Source of the DNA: Ochrobactrum sp. Q0168
Lineage (GTDB): Bacteria; Pseudomonadota; Alphaproteobacteria; Rhizobiales; Rhizobiaceae
Reading direction: 5' to 3'
Length of the DNA: 34,822 bases
NCBI RefSeq assembly: GCF_016427605.1
Contig: NZ_JAELXQ010000027.1
Coordinates: 1-34,822 of the forward strand
In this document: positions 23,444 to 31,400 of the stretch, piece by piece
Numbering within the stretch: position 1 is the first letter of the stretch
Layout: each line of letters starts with the position of its first letter
The notes under the pieces: model-generated
Databases searched by the model: none
What the model was told of the DNA's origin: nothing
The model's input: the letters and a program-made list of their open reading frames with translations, nothing else
Translations under genes and position numbers: made by a program

Positions 23444-25513
23444 TCACTTCCACATGCTTCGCATCCGTGCGCCGACATCAATGCGGACATTGCGCGCGCT
23501 GGCTTCGCTGGCGGTGGGTGCAACTTTTGGCCAGCTCGTGGTCTCAAATAAATGAAGGAGTGTGGCGGGGATGAATCGCGTTCGAGAAGCATAAACATGC
23601 CGGTCGCCCTTCGCATTTTGTCCATAGGTAAAAAAACGTTGCGGTGTAATGAGAGCGAGATTGTCGCGAGCCCGTGTCATGCCGACATAAAGCAGGCGGC
23701 GTTCCTCTTCCAACTCGGCCGTCGTTCCCGCTCCAAGATCTGAAGGCATACAGCCGTCAACGACATTGAGCATGTAAACGGAGCGCCATTCCTGACCTTT
23801 TGCAGAATGAATGGTGGAAAGGATGAGATAGTCCTCATCAAGAAGCGGCACGCCAGCCTGATCGCTCGTTGCATCCGGTGGATCAAGCGTCAGTTCGGTG
23901 AGAAAGCGCTCGCGGTTTGGATAGCCACTGGCAATCTGTTCGAGCTGAACCAGATCCGCCTTTCTTGTATCGTGGTCTTCATGAAGACGTTCAAGATGTG
24001 GCTCGTACCAAACGCGGGCCAGGCCGATTTCTCCTGGCCAGTTGCCCTCGGCTTTTCGAAGGATGGAGAGGAGATCAATAAAAGCTGGCCAGTCGTCCCC
24101 ACTTCTTGGCGGTGGCGGAATTTCTGCAAGCGACTGTAAAGGTTCCGGGTCCAGGGCAATGGTGTCAAGAATCCTGCCGGCCGTTTGCGGGCCAACGCCA
24201 GGTAGCATCTTCAAAAGGCGGAAGCCCGCAACACGGTCGCGCGGATTCTGCGCAAACCTCAATGTAGCGAGCAGGTCTTTCACATGTGCACTGTCGAGGA
24301 ATTTCAGACCACCGAATTTCACGAAGGGGATGTTGCGACGGGTAAGTTCGACTTCCAAAGCGCCACTATGGCTTGACGTGCGAAACAGCACCGCCTGCTG
24401 TTTGAGCCTGACGCCCACCTCACGGTTCGCCAGGACCTGCTCGACAATATAGTTCGCCTGATCGCTCTCGTCTCGAACCGTCACAAGCATGGGCCGTTGT
24501 TCCGACTGACGATCGGTCCAGAGGTTCTTGGTAAACCGCTCGCGGGCAAGACTGATCACGCCATTCGCGGCAGCAAGGATCGGCTGTGTTGAACGATAAT
24601 TGCGATCGAGCGTGATGACGTCGGCTCGCTTTGGAGAAAATTCCTTGGGAAAGTCGAGGATGTTGTGAATGGTGGCTGCGCGGAAGGAATAGATTGACTG
24701 CGCATCATCACCAACAACCGTCAGACCATGCCCGCTCGGTTTCAGCGCCAACAGGATCGATGCCTGAAGGCGGTTTGTGTCTTGATACTCATCAACCAGA
24801 ACATGGTCGAAACGATGACCGACATCCTCGGCAAGCGCGGCATCCGACATCATCTGCGCCCAGTAAAGCAGGAGATCATCATAATCGAGCACATTTTGAT
24901 GCTGTTTGGCTTCCACATAGGCGGCAAAGAGCTGTTTCAGCTGCTCTTCCCAGCCAAGCGCAAAAGGATAGGCGGTCTTTAAAACTGCGCTGATCGTACT
25001 CTCGGAATTGACGACACGCGAATAGATTGCGAGACAGGTGCCCTTGGTTGGAAAGCGGCTTTCCATTTTCGAGAAACCCAGTTCATGACGAATGAGGTTC
25101 AAGAGATCGGCACTGTCTTCTCGGTCATGAATGGTAAAGTCCGCGCTGAGCCCTATCTGTTGGGCGTAAATGCGCAAAAGACGCGCGCCAACTCCATGAA
25201 ACGTTCCCGCCCACCCCAGAGCCTCGGTCATGACGGTGGATTGATCGCCAAGCACTTGTTTGCAGATACGCTGGACACGTCCGGCCATTTCGGATGCCGC
25301 GCGACGCGAGAATGTCATCAACAATATCCGGCGCGGATCAGCGCCATTGACGATCAGGTGAGCGACACGATGCGCCAATGTGTTCGTCTTGCCCGATCCA
25401 GCACCCGCGATGATCAAAAGTGGACCACCAATCGCACCATCCAGCATGGCGACGCCATGTTCGACCGCTTCTCGCTGGCGATCATTCAGTTTTTCCAAAT
25501 GGGCCGCTGCCAT
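23444..25513 (-). CDS. UvrD/PcrA-like superfamily 1 DNA helicase
   Basis: A 689-aa SF1A helicase. Motifs in order: Q motif region LNDRQREAVEHG; Walker A IAGAGSGKTNT (residues 35-45); LMTFSRRAASEM (Ia); LVDEYQDTNRLQ (II); VVGDDAQSIYSFRAA (III); ITLDRNYRSTQPIL (IV); ILSTIHSAKGQEW (V); LLYVGMTRARDNLAL (VI). It should be a 3'-5' translocase unwinding DNA in repair or plasmid upkeep. Length is near that of compact UvrD/Rep proteins, and the C-terminal extension is short. The first ATG lacks an obvious ribosome site. It is encoded apart from other repair genes. The chromosomal uvrD is presumably elsewhere, which makes this an accessory paralogue. Confidence 0.92.
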   Translation of the reverse strand: MAAAHLEKLNDRQREAVEHGVAMLDGAIGGPLLIIAGAGSGKTNTLAHRVAHLIVNGADPRRILLMTFSRRAASEMAGRVQRICKQVLGDQSTVMTEALGWAGTFHGVGARLLRIYAQQIGLSADFTIHDREDSADLLNLIRHELGFSKMESRFPTKGTCLAIYSRVVNSESTISAVLKTAYPFALGWEEQLKQLFAAYVEAKQHQNVLDYDDLLLYWAQMMSDAALAEDVGHRFDHVLVDEYQDTNRLQASILLALKPSGHGLTVVGDDAQSIYSFRAATIHNILDFPKEFSPKRADVITLDRNYRSTQPILAAANGVISLARERFTKNLWTDRQSEQRPMLVTVRDESDQANYIVEQVLANREVGVRLKQQAVLFRTSSHSGALEVELTRRNIPFVKFGGLKFLDSAHVKDLLATLRFAQNPRDRVAGFRLLKMLPGVGPQTAGRILDTIALDPEPLQSLAEIPPPPRSGDDWPAFIDLLSILRKAEGNWPGEIGLARVWYEPHLERLHEDHDTRKADLVQLEQIASGYPNRERFLTELTLDPPDATSDQAGVPLLDEDYLILSTIHSAKGQEWRSVYMLNVVDGCMPSDLGAGTTAELEEERRLLYVGMTRARDNLALITPQRFFTYGQNAKGDRHVYASRTRFIPATLLHLFETTSWPKVAPTASEASARNVRIDVGARMRSMWK

Positions 25514-25680
25514 ATGTCCTCGTCACGCATGAATGTTTCTGAACACCGGCCTGCGTTAAATTGCTGACATGCTCATGTGACATTTATTAGAACATTCGAA
25601 ACAAAAAGGGAACATGCTTGCCTGTGCCTTTGGCTGGGCTTCCCCGCCTCGCAATCGCTGCAGTCAAACTATGGACACCC

Positions 25681-25697
25681 TTTGTCCACGAGCGCTA
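25681..25697. repeat. 17-bp repeat shared with 30452-30468
   Basis: TTTGTCCACGAGCGCTA occurs identically here and at 30452-30468, in both cases next to a GACACC element and in gene-poor DNA. It could be the scar of a mobile element. Confidence 0.45.
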
Positions 25698-25774
25698 ATC
25701 GGTGAGGTATGGCGGTGGCGATCTCCGCGCAAATGTGTTAATGTGGGTTTGTGTATTTATACGGAGCCAGCCCT

Positions 25775-26026
25775 ATGAGCCGTCTGACAATCGACATAAC
25801 TGATCAGCAGCACCAAAGCCTGAAGGCATTAGCGGCGTTGCAGGGCAAGACAATTAAGCAATACGCCCTAGAACGTCTGTTTCCAGGCGATGCAAATGCT
25901 GATCAGGCATGGCAGGAGCTGAAAACCTTGCTGGGAAGTCGCATCAGCGATGGTCTCGCGGGAAATGTATCTACCAAGAGCATCGGCCAAATTCTGGATG
26001 ATGAACTGGACGAGAATCGCGCTTGA
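25775..26026 (+). CDS. ParD-like antitoxin
   Basis: An 83-aa protein starting MSRLTIDITDQQHQSLKALA, a ribbon-helix-helix DNA-binding N-terminus typical of ParD/CopG antitoxins, followed by a charged toxin-binding tail (ISDGLAGNVSTKSIGQILDD, then ELDENRA). I chose the ATG at 25775, which follows GGAGCCAGCCC, over an upstream ATG at 25751 without a ribosome site. Its stop overlaps the toxin start by four bases. It should neutralise the toxin and repress the operon. Confidence 0.88.
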   Translation: MSRLTIDITDQQHQSLKALAALQGKTIKQYALERLFPGDANADQAWQELKTLLGSRISDGLAGNVSTKSIGQILDDELDENRA

Positions 26027-26337
26027 CGGCCTATGTCCTTACGGTAGAGGCGGAAACGGATCTGCGCCATATTATCCGCTACACGCGCAAGCAATGGAGT
26101 GATGCACAGGTTCGGCGCTATGTCGGTAAGCTGGAACGTGGAATTGCCCACCTTGCAGCCGGGCAAAGTACTTTTAAGGATATGAGCACACTCTTTCCAA
26201 TGTTGCGGATGGCGCATTGCGAACATCATTATGTTTTTTGCTTGCCGCGCGAAAGTGCATCTGCCTTGGTGGTTGCAATTTTTCACGAACGAATGGATCT
26301 CATAGCAAGATTGGCAGATCGGCTCGAATTAGACTGA
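26023..26337 (+). CDS. ParE/RelE-type toxin
   Basis: A 104-aa toxin of the ParE/RelE superfamily: VLTVEAETDLRHIIRYTRKQ at the N-terminus, an ARRYVGKLERGIAHLA-like middle and the closing strand ALVVAIFHERMDLIARL, which is the family's usual C-terminal pattern. The start is a TTG overlapping the antitoxin stop (TTGA). ParE toxins poison DNA gyrase, whereas RelE toxins cut mRNA; the ParD-type partner favours ParE. The module would stabilise the replicon by post-segregational killing. Confidence 0.86.
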   Translation: MTAYVLTVEAETDLRHIIRYTRKQWSDAQVRRYVGKLERGIAHLAAGQSTFKDMSTLFPMLRMAHCEHHYVFCLPRESASALVVAIFHERMDLIARLADRLELD

Positions 26338-26788
26338 ACTATGGAGGCTGAATCTTCGAGATAATTTAACCCCGCATTTTCTTTTTTCGAGCCAGGATTA
26401 GAAACATCTCAACTGCCTCCGTTTCGTGTTCGAAATGCTGTAGCCTGATCTGCCCAGTGGTTCCAATTCGACCCCACTGGCGCGTTAGACAAGGCTCCCC
26501 GAACAGCGAATAGGAGATTTACATGGCATAGTAGCGCGCCATATCTGCCTGCGTCTTTCCGTTCCACGTAGAGGTGATATTGTTGTGTGCTCATTGAACG
26601 AAGGTCGCTGAAATCGTTCAAGCTGTCTAACGACAGTTCTGAATCAATGGGCCCTGACCGATTCATATTCGTGAACTATTGACCGCAGATCGGGTCCCTT
26701 TACACCAAACGGCTTAAAAATGAACGAGAATTAGGGGGGGCCAGTTTCTCCCCGATGGTAAAAATTAACGGCAGAAAGGGGAGGGGCC
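26338..26788. other. No recognisable gene
   Basis: About 450 bp between the ParDE-like pair and a small membrane gene. A minus-strand frame at 26409-26666 has a plausible protein-like middle (STQQYHLYVERKDAGRYGAL) but no ribosome site and no family I recognise; it may be a decayed gene. Confidence 0.4.
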
Positions 26789-26983
26789 GTGAGTGATAAT
26801 CCTGATTCTTACAAGTCCGAACAGTTGTACTCGCTCTTGATTGAAGGGGAGCGCGCAGTGGCGAAGTCAGCTCACGCCCCGGAGCATGCATCTTGGCTTG
26901 ACCATATACGTATTGTCCAATTTGTGGCTATTGCAGTGGCATACGGATTTGCCACTGTGGCACTGATCAGCCGTGTTATTTAA
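26789..26983 (+). CDS. Small C-terminally anchored membrane protein (64 aa)
   Basis: A 64-aa frame with a GTG start behind an AAGGGGAGGGG ribosome site. The N-terminal two thirds are polar (MSDNPDSYKSEQLYSLLIEG), and the C-terminus is one membrane helix (IVQFVAIAVAYGFATVALIS). The layout is that of a tail-anchored protein. I do not recognise it. A perfect hairpin follows two bases after the stop. Confidence 0.5.
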   Translation: MSDNPDSYKSEQLYSLLIEGERAVAKSAHAPEHASWLDHIRIVQFVAIAVAYGFATVALISRVI

Positions 26984-26984
26984 A

Positions 26985-27001
26985 ATCCCCGCTGCGGGGA
27001 T
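26985..27001. terminator. Short perfect hairpin
   Basis: ATCCCCG (26985-26991) and CGGGGAT (26995-27001) pair around a CTG loop. On the minus strand the stem is followed by TTTTAAATAA, so it would work best for minus-strand transcription, although it also closes the plus-strand small gene. Confidence 0.45.
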
Positions 27002-27133
27002 ATACCGGTATTTGCTCTCGCTATTTACGGTAAGAACGACAAGGGAAACCTCACTAAAGCTGAACAAAACGAATTGGCCAGCATTCTTCCCAAGTTGGCC
27101 GATGCCTATAGACAGAGAAAGGATAAGATATGA
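27002..27133 (+). pseudogene. C-terminal remnant of a RelE/HigB-type toxin
   Basis: Codons from about 27008 read VFALAIYGKNDKGNLTKAEQ, then NELASILPKLADAYR, the C-terminal end of RelE/HigB-like toxins of the DLT-AE type, ending with TGA at 27131-27133. There is no start; the N-terminal ~70 residues are missing upstream of the hairpin. The stop overlaps the next start (ATGA), as in an intact toxin-antitoxin operon. Confidence 0.6.
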
Positions 27134-27299
27134 CGGCCTTCGGAAAAGAGCTTATCCAGAGCGCCAATGAGGCACTGGCAATTGCGGAGGGACGCGCAGA
27201 ACCAGCTGCCGTTTTCAACCGGATCATGCCGCGATGCTGTTGTTGAAAGTTATCGAACAAGCGCCTGAAACGGTGGCACTGGCTATCCGTGCTAGATAG
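27130..27299 (+). pseudogene. Remnant of the partner HigA/XRE-type antitoxin, HTH core deleted
   Basis: The ATG at 27130 opens MTAFGKELIQSANEALAIAE, the usual first helix of HigA-like antitoxins encoded after RelE/HigB toxins. The frame then breaks near 27220. One frame over, LLLKVIEQAPETVALAIRA with a stop at 27297-27299 matches the usual C-terminus of such antitoxins. The ~40 residues between, which carry the helix-turn-helix, are gone. The module is dead. Confidence 0.6.
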
Positions 27300-27334
27300 T
27301 CGGCGCTTGAGCGCGAACAGTCAGCGATTGCAAT

Positions 27335-27366
27335 CTTGTACATAAAAACATATATTGATGTACAAG
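27335..27366. promoter_or_regulatory. VapB operator: 9-bp inverted repeat
   Basis: CTTGTACAT (27335-27343) and ATGTACAAG (27358-27366) form a perfect inverted repeat with a 14-bp spacer containing a TATATT -10-like hexamer; a further ATGTACAA half-site follows at 27372-27379. It lies directly before the antitoxin start, as expected for autorepression by the VapBC complex. Confidence 0.65.
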
Positions 27367-27381
27367 AAAGGATGTACAATC

Positions 27382-27633
27382 ATGTCATTCAATGTGAACG
27401 ATCCTACGGTAGAGGCGTTGCTCGAACAAGTCATGAAGCAGAGCGGCATCCGCACCAAAGTTGGCGCTATTCGTATTGCCTTGCAGCACGAGGCCGATCG
27501 CTTGTCTCAGCAAACACCATTGCGCGACAAGCTTGCAGCTATCCGCGCCCGGAAGAAACTGACATTGGGTGAGGCCGTGCCAGGTGTCGACCAAAAGAAG
27601 TTGATGGACGAGCTTTGGGAGGACGAACAATGA
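27382..27633 (+). CDS. vapB: VapB-family antitoxin
   Basis: An 83-aa antitoxin starting MSFNVNDPTVEALLEQVMKQ. The N-terminal half is a short DNA-binding segment (TKVGAIRIALQHEADRLSQQ) typical of the VapB/Psk-type antitoxins of Alphaproteobacteria; the C-terminal tail (GVDQKKLMDELWEDEQ) should wrap the toxin. I prefer the ATG at 27382 with AAGGATG upstream over the earlier ATG at 27355, which lies inside the operator. The stop overlaps the toxin start by ATGA. Confidence 0.87.
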   Translation: MSFNVNDPTVEALLEQVMKQSGIRTKVGAIRIALQHEADRLSQQTPLRDKLAAIRARKKLTLGEAVPGVDQKKLMDELWEDEQ

Positions 27634-28058
27634 GTTTTGTCGATGCTTCGGCCATTGTCGCCATCATCAACGAAGAGCCTGGCTATGATGAGATCGAGAA
27701 GCGCCTGAATGACGAGACCAAGCGGCTCTATGTTTCGCCGCTGGTTCGCTTCGAGGCTATGATGGCCATTGCACGCATCCATATTGATGCAGCGAAGGGG
27801 CCGGTGGATCGTGGGTCCATTATCGAAGAAGCTCAGCATATCGTTGATGAAGTGATCGAAGCGTTTGGTGCAAAAGATATCACTATCGATGGCAAAGTTG
27901 GCAGTTTCGCCACGCAGGCAGCCATTCAGTATGGCAAGATCGCAGGGCATAAGGCCAAACTGAATTTTGGTGATTGTTTTGCCTATGGCGCGGCCAAGGC
28001 CTACCGGATTTCACTTATCTACAAGGGCAATGATTTTCTGGAAACTGATCTGGCGTGA
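27630..28058 (+). CDS. vapC: VapC PIN-domain ribonuclease toxin
   Basis: A 142-aa PIN-domain toxin. The four acidic active-site residues are visible: Asp in SFVDASAI (residue 5), Glu in RFEAMMA, Asp in LNFGDCFAYG and Asp in YKGNDFL. VapC proteins cut RNA, often tRNA. The ATG at 27630 overlaps the vapB stop; an in-frame ATG 15 bases earlier inside vapB is less likely. The module appears intact. Confidence 0.9.
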   Translation: MSFVDASAIVAIINEEPGYDEIEKRLNDETKRLYVSPLVRFEAMMAIARIHIDAAKGPVDRGSIIEEAQHIVDEVIEAFGAKDITIDGKVGSFATQAAIQYGKIAGHKAKLNFGDCFAYGAAKAYRISLIYKGNDFLETDLA

Positions 28059-28523
28059 TCGTTCCGCGCCGTCATAGTGCAGATACCGACTTCCCAATGA
28101 GGGGCGAAAAAAGATTTCCTGGACACTCTAAGTACGCACGAACGCTATAATTTATAAGCTAGAAAATAACATGTAAGTTAAATTTCATGGAAATGTAGTA
28201 GACGGCTGATGAAACCGCAATCAAAGAAATTATGATTAAAAGGTATTTCTTATTGAATTTTACGTCTTATTTTTCCACTAATAAAAAGAGATCACCAAAG
28301 ACAGAAATTAAACCATGCAATAATGCGTGGGTAGTGCGCCCAATTTCAGTCATTACCGGAGCATTCTCTTGTTTTCCAAAGCGGTGTTCCCCTTATCCTG
28401 CTTTCTACCGACGAAGGTGTGGAATGCGGCCTGCGAGGAGCGGAGCGGACTTCCTGTATCGCATTAGCCTGCTCCGCAACTTGGAATTGTGCGGCTCGGT
28501 TGTCCAGCTGATGAAGACTTTCG
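28059..28523. other. AT-rich interval, nothing recognised
   Basis: About 465 bp after vapC. The first half is clearly richer in A+T than the surroundings. Frames at 28232-28657 (plus) and 28346-28624 (minus) have no family look, and the latter two overlap the end of the NHL-repeat gene. Confidence 0.5.
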
Positions 28524-29357
28524 TTATCGGGAAATGGGCGATCGATAGACAACTCCTGGCCCCCAGGTGCCAACCAGAAGATCACCATTCGTGGCACGGC
28601 CAAGCGCCACGGCGCTTCCTTCAAACCCCTCTACGACCACTTCGGAGCGGGCGTTGAAAGAAACCCTCCGGACCAGAGCTGCCCCGTTGTCGATAACAAC
28701 AACAGCATCGGGCCCATCGGATAGTATGCCTACGCCCGGCCGAGAAAAGCTCTCTCCCAATTCCTGCATGGAGCCATCTGGAAGGATGCGTGTTACGCGC
28801 CCGCCTTATTGTGAAGTTACCTGACTGCCGTCTGCCATCTCGGTCACGCCAACGGGTAGCGACAAAGAGCGGGCGACGACGCGGGGCAATCCATTCGACG
28901 GATCGATTGAGAGAATTTCGCCTGCGGCGCGGTTCGCTACGAGCAACCGGCCTTCGGCAGAAAAAGCAATTCCAGTTGGGGTGGCCAGGTTCTCGGCAAT
29001 GCGTGTATGACTCCCGTCTGGGTTGACGCGAACGATGTAGTCTCCAGAGTAGGAAGAGACGAATACGGTTCCGTCTGCATCAACAGCAATGCCGGCAGGA
29101 GAGGCGATGCCTTTCAGAACGGTCGAGCGCTTCCCATCCGCGGCAATCCGCTCAACCGTGCTATCGCCCCAGTTGGATACATAGACTGTGCCATCGGAAT
29201 GGACAGCTATTCCGGTCGGGGCGTTGAACCCATCCCAGAGCTTTTCAGGTGTAGCGGAATTTGCGTATGCGGCGGTTGTAATCAAGGTTGGAAAGCCAGT
29301 AGCGGGAGCGAGGGCAAGAATGCTTACCACTGTTAGTGAACGAAGAGGTGCCATCAT
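28524..29357 (-). pseudogene. Secreted NHL/SMP-30-like beta-propeller protein with in-frame stop
   Basis: A signal peptide (MMAPLRSLTVVSILALAPAT, cleavage near AYA-NS) is followed by propeller repeats of the form GIAVHSDGTVYVSNWGDSTV, GIAVDADGTVFVSSY, and GIAFSAEGRLLVANRAAG. A TAA at 28806-28808 ends this at 183 residues, yet the same frame continues after it with matching repeats (GGRVTRILPDGSMQELGE, then VVVIDNGAALVRRV) to 28524. The whole would be about 277 residues. A single base change (for example TAC or TAT to TAA) explains the break. The start overlaps the upstream gene by four bases. If intact it would be a periplasmic gluconolactonase-like or NHL protein. Confidence 0.8.
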
Positions 29358-29773
29358 GCTGTTTCCCCTTCGTTGACGGGGAACCTGGCAGAGAACACTT
29401 CTTTGGCCGCAAAAAGCCCATTAAGCGCTGCGGGGAAACCGGCATAGACCGCCATCTGTATGATGACTTCGACGATTTCAGCCTTTGTCAGACCAACATG
29501 CAGCCCCGCCTCAATATGAACTCTCAGTTGTGGGGCGGCCGTTCCCATCGCAGTCAGCGCTGCGATGGTCGCGATCTCGCGGGAGCGCAAATCAAGCCCA
29601 GGACGGCTGTAAATATCACCAAACGAGAACTCGAAAACGTAATCTGCAAAGTCTGGCGCAATGTCAGCCAAAGCGGCAATGACATTGTGGCCAGCTTGGC
29701 CATCGATTTCAGCGAGCGCGCGCTTGCCGCGTTCCAGACGGCTTTCGTCGGGGTTCGGGAGTTGATGCGTCAT
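29354..29773 (-). CDS. Carboxymuconolactone decarboxylase-family protein
   Basis: A 139-aa all-helical protein of the CMD/AhpD-like family: SFGDIYSRPGLDLRSREIAT, then AALTAMGTAAPQLRVHIEAG and VEVIIQMAVYAGFPAALNGL. The CxxC pair of AhpD peroxidase partners is absent, so it is closer to the carboxymuconolactone-decarboxylase branch. The ATG follows GAGGATG. Its start overlaps the merR end by 65 bp and its end overlaps the next gene by 4 bp, so the three genes form a tight operon. The reaction is not fixed by sequence. Confidence 0.87.
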   Translation of the reverse strand: MTHQLPNPDESRLERGKRALAEIDGQAGHNVIAALADIAPDFADYVFEFSFGDIYSRPGLDLRSREIATIAALTAMGTAAPQLRVHIEAGLHVGLTKAEIVEVIIQMAVYAGFPAALNGLFAAKEVFSARFPVNEGETA

Positions 29774-30137
29774 AGTCTTTCATCCTCTGTTCGTTGCCAG
29801 CATATCCGGCAATCTTGGTATCGAGGACGACAAGGCAGGCTTGCAGTTTGGCCACATGTGCATGGACACGTTCGCGATGCTGTTCCAGCAACGCACCGCG
29901 ATCAGCTTCTGTACCGACGCCGCGCTCCCGCAAGGCTGCATAGTGCAGCATTTCCCGAATAGGCATTCCTGTCATTTTAAGACGGTCCAGAAATTCTATC
30001 CAGGTCAGGATCGATGCGTCGTAATCACGCTGGCCTGATTGATCTCTGTCAGCAAAAGGTAGCAGGCCGATCCGTTCATAATAACGGATGGTATAGGCCG
30101 ACAGTCCTGAGCGCTTCGCCAACTCGCCAATCTTCAT
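29709..30137 (-). CDS. MerR-family transcriptional regulator
   Basis: A 142-aa regulator with the MerR winged helix-turn-helix at residues 1-70 (MKIGELAKRSGLSAYTIRYY, then ERIGLLPFADRDQSGQRDY) and a helical dimerisation region (ALLEQHRERVHAHVAKLQAC). No conserved metal-binding cysteine pattern is evident, so it is more like organic-ligand or aldehyde-type MerR proteins than metal sensors. It heads the operon with the CMD-like and NHL genes. A MerR-type promoter with 19-bp spacing and an internal palindrome lies just upstream. Confidence 0.9.
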   Translation of the reverse strand: MKIGELAKRSGLSAYTIRYYERIGLLPFADRDQSGQRDYDASILTWIEFLDRLKMTGMPIREMLHYAALRERGVGTEADRGALLEQHRERVHAHVAKLQACLVVLDTKIAGYAGNEQRMKDYDASTPEPRRKPSGTRQARAR

Positions 30138-30167
30138 CGGAGCCCTTCTTTCGTCACGACGCAGAAG

Positions 30168-30198
30168 AAGCTAATTGTTAGAGTGTACTCTAAGTCAA
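30168..30198 (-). promoter_or_regulatory. MerR-type promoter with 19-bp spacer and palindromic operator
   Basis: On the minus strand TTGACT (complement of 30193-30198) and TAGCTT (complement of 30168-30173) are 19 bp apart, the long spacing MerR activators require. The spacer holds TTAGAGTGTACTCTAA (30178-30193), arms TTAGAGT and ACTCTAA. The merR ATG lies 31 bp downstream. Confidence 0.7.
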
Positions 30199-30269
30199 GA
30201 GGCAAGTTGTCATTTATCATGCTCAATCGAGAAATTGGTCGACTTTCGATTGGACAGATTCCCAACGGC

Positions 30270-30440
30270 TATTCGTCCGTAAGCCATCGTGCGACCGTTC
30301 ATGCTCCCGCTATAGCGATCGCCGCAAGTATTATGGCAAACAAGGTCGCAGCCGTAGGCCCCGCCTTGTCGATGACAAAGCCTGCTGCAACGGGCATCAA
30401 GCCTGCAGGAAGGGGTCGGTTCAGGTCGAGGGCGATATGA
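30270..30440 (-). pseudogene. C-terminal fragment of an MFS-type transporter
   Basis: The minus-strand frame reads LPAGLMPVAAGFVIDKAGPT, then AATLFAIILAAIAIAGA, an end-of-transporter pattern with two hydrophobic segments. A TGA where a Trp codon would fit is followed by TVARWLTDE and a true stop near 30270. Upstream sequence is unrelated and the shared 17-bp element at 30452-30468 lies at the break. The rest of the gene is missing. Confidence 0.5.
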
Positions 30441-30451
30441 CACCTTACCCG

Positions 30452-30468
30452 TTTGTCCACGAGCGCTA
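30452..30468. repeat. 17-bp repeat shared with 25681-25697
   Basis: Second identical copy of TTTGTCCACGAGCGCTA, at the point where the MFS fragment loses its homology. Confidence 0.45.
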
Positions 30469-30767
30469 GACACCCTAAGCCCGAACGAACGATGAACTTC
30501 ACCCGTCTCGCAACAATCGACCGGTGCGGCGCAAAGGCCTGAAGCCATCTGTCATCTGCTATTCCGTATTCCAGATATTCGGCGACCGCTCTTGGCGTCA
30601 GCTTGGTATCGGTGAAGCTGGCGCTGTGCGGCTGCGGATAGCGGCACGCCGAAGTGCTCGACGAGGCGGCCCCCTAGCCGATTGCATCGTGCGGCCGGTC
30701 AACACCAAGAGCCGCCCGAAGGCCTAAGTTGCGTGGCGGGGCACGGCGCAGGGACACATCCGACAGA
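30469..30767. other. Decayed sequence, no intact gene
   Basis: On the minus strand a short stretch (LTPRAVAEYLEYGIADDRWL, around 30540-30610) looks protein-coding and may be a remnant of an enzyme gene, but it has no start and I cannot assign it. The remainder shows nothing I recognise. Confidence 0.4.
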
Positions 30768-31358
30768 TCAAACTTTTGTGTCCAGACGCCTCGCTCGTGT
30801 GCGATGGCTGGCGGCCTTTTCCCGGTTGCCGCAGGTTTCCATGCTGCACCACCTGCGCCTGCCGTTCTTGCTGGTGTCGATGAACAACATCACGCAGGCG
30901 GGGTGTTCGCATCGGCGCAGCCTGTTTGATTGCCCTGACAGGAGAGTCTGGGAGAAATCTGCAGCAATCTTACCAAGCAGGGCAGCTGCGGGACCGGTCA
31001 CGAAGCGAGGCACCAGGTCCCAACCGCCGTCTTTCTCGACGAGCACAGAAACGACTGGACTGCAAGCAAGCTTTTCATTGACTACAGCCACGGTGTTCTT
31101 CGATGGCGCCGCGCCTGCAAGCAGGCTTTCCGCGCCTTCGCGCAACACGGCGCGGAAACGCAGCGCATCCTGCATCTCCCCCTCATTCGGCGTGAACGGT
31201 TTATCCAGGCCGAATTCTCCAGTAGCAACCGCCCATCGACCGAATGCATCGGGACCGTCGATAAGTTCGTCAAGGCCGCCGCCGCGAAGTGCTGGTTGGG
31301 TGTTGAGGAAATCGACCCACAAGGCATTGCCGAGGAAAGGGAAATCGTGATCGCTCAA
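30768..31358 (-). CDS. CGNR zinc-finger / ABATE-domain regulator
   Basis: A 196-aa protein of the CGNR family of putative stress-responsive transcription factors. The N-terminal ~130 residues match the ABATE domain (FPFLGNALWVDFLNTQPALR). The C-terminal zinc finger has RRCEHPACVMLFIDTS, then RRRWCSMETCGNREKA with four metal-ligand cysteines. The start is TTG at 31358, six bases after GGAGG; no ATG fits. The gene is divergent from the alpha/beta hydrolase, and an inverted repeat lies between, so it probably controls that gene. Confidence 0.9.
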   Translation of the reverse strand: MSDHDFPFLGNALWVDFLNTQPALRGGGLDELIDGPDAFGRWAVATGEFGLDKPFTPNEGEMQDALRFRAVLREGAESLLAGAAPSKNTVAVVNEKLACSPVVSVLVEKDGGWDLVPRFVTGPAAALLGKIAADFSQTLLSGQSNRLRRCEHPACVMLFIDTSKNGRRRWCSMETCGNREKAASHRTRARRLDTKV

Positions 31359-31400
31359 AAGTAACCTCCAAAATATCTATTGACGAGTTATCATATTTAT

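Noticed and set aside
25588..25615. LexA box upstream of the UvrD-like helicase
   Set aside because: GAAC elements occur, but the spacing does not match the GTTC-N7-GTTC form expected in Alphaproteobacteria.
28232..28657. Plus-strand 141-codon frame
   Set aside because: It runs antisense into the NHL-repeat gene and has no recognisable sequence.
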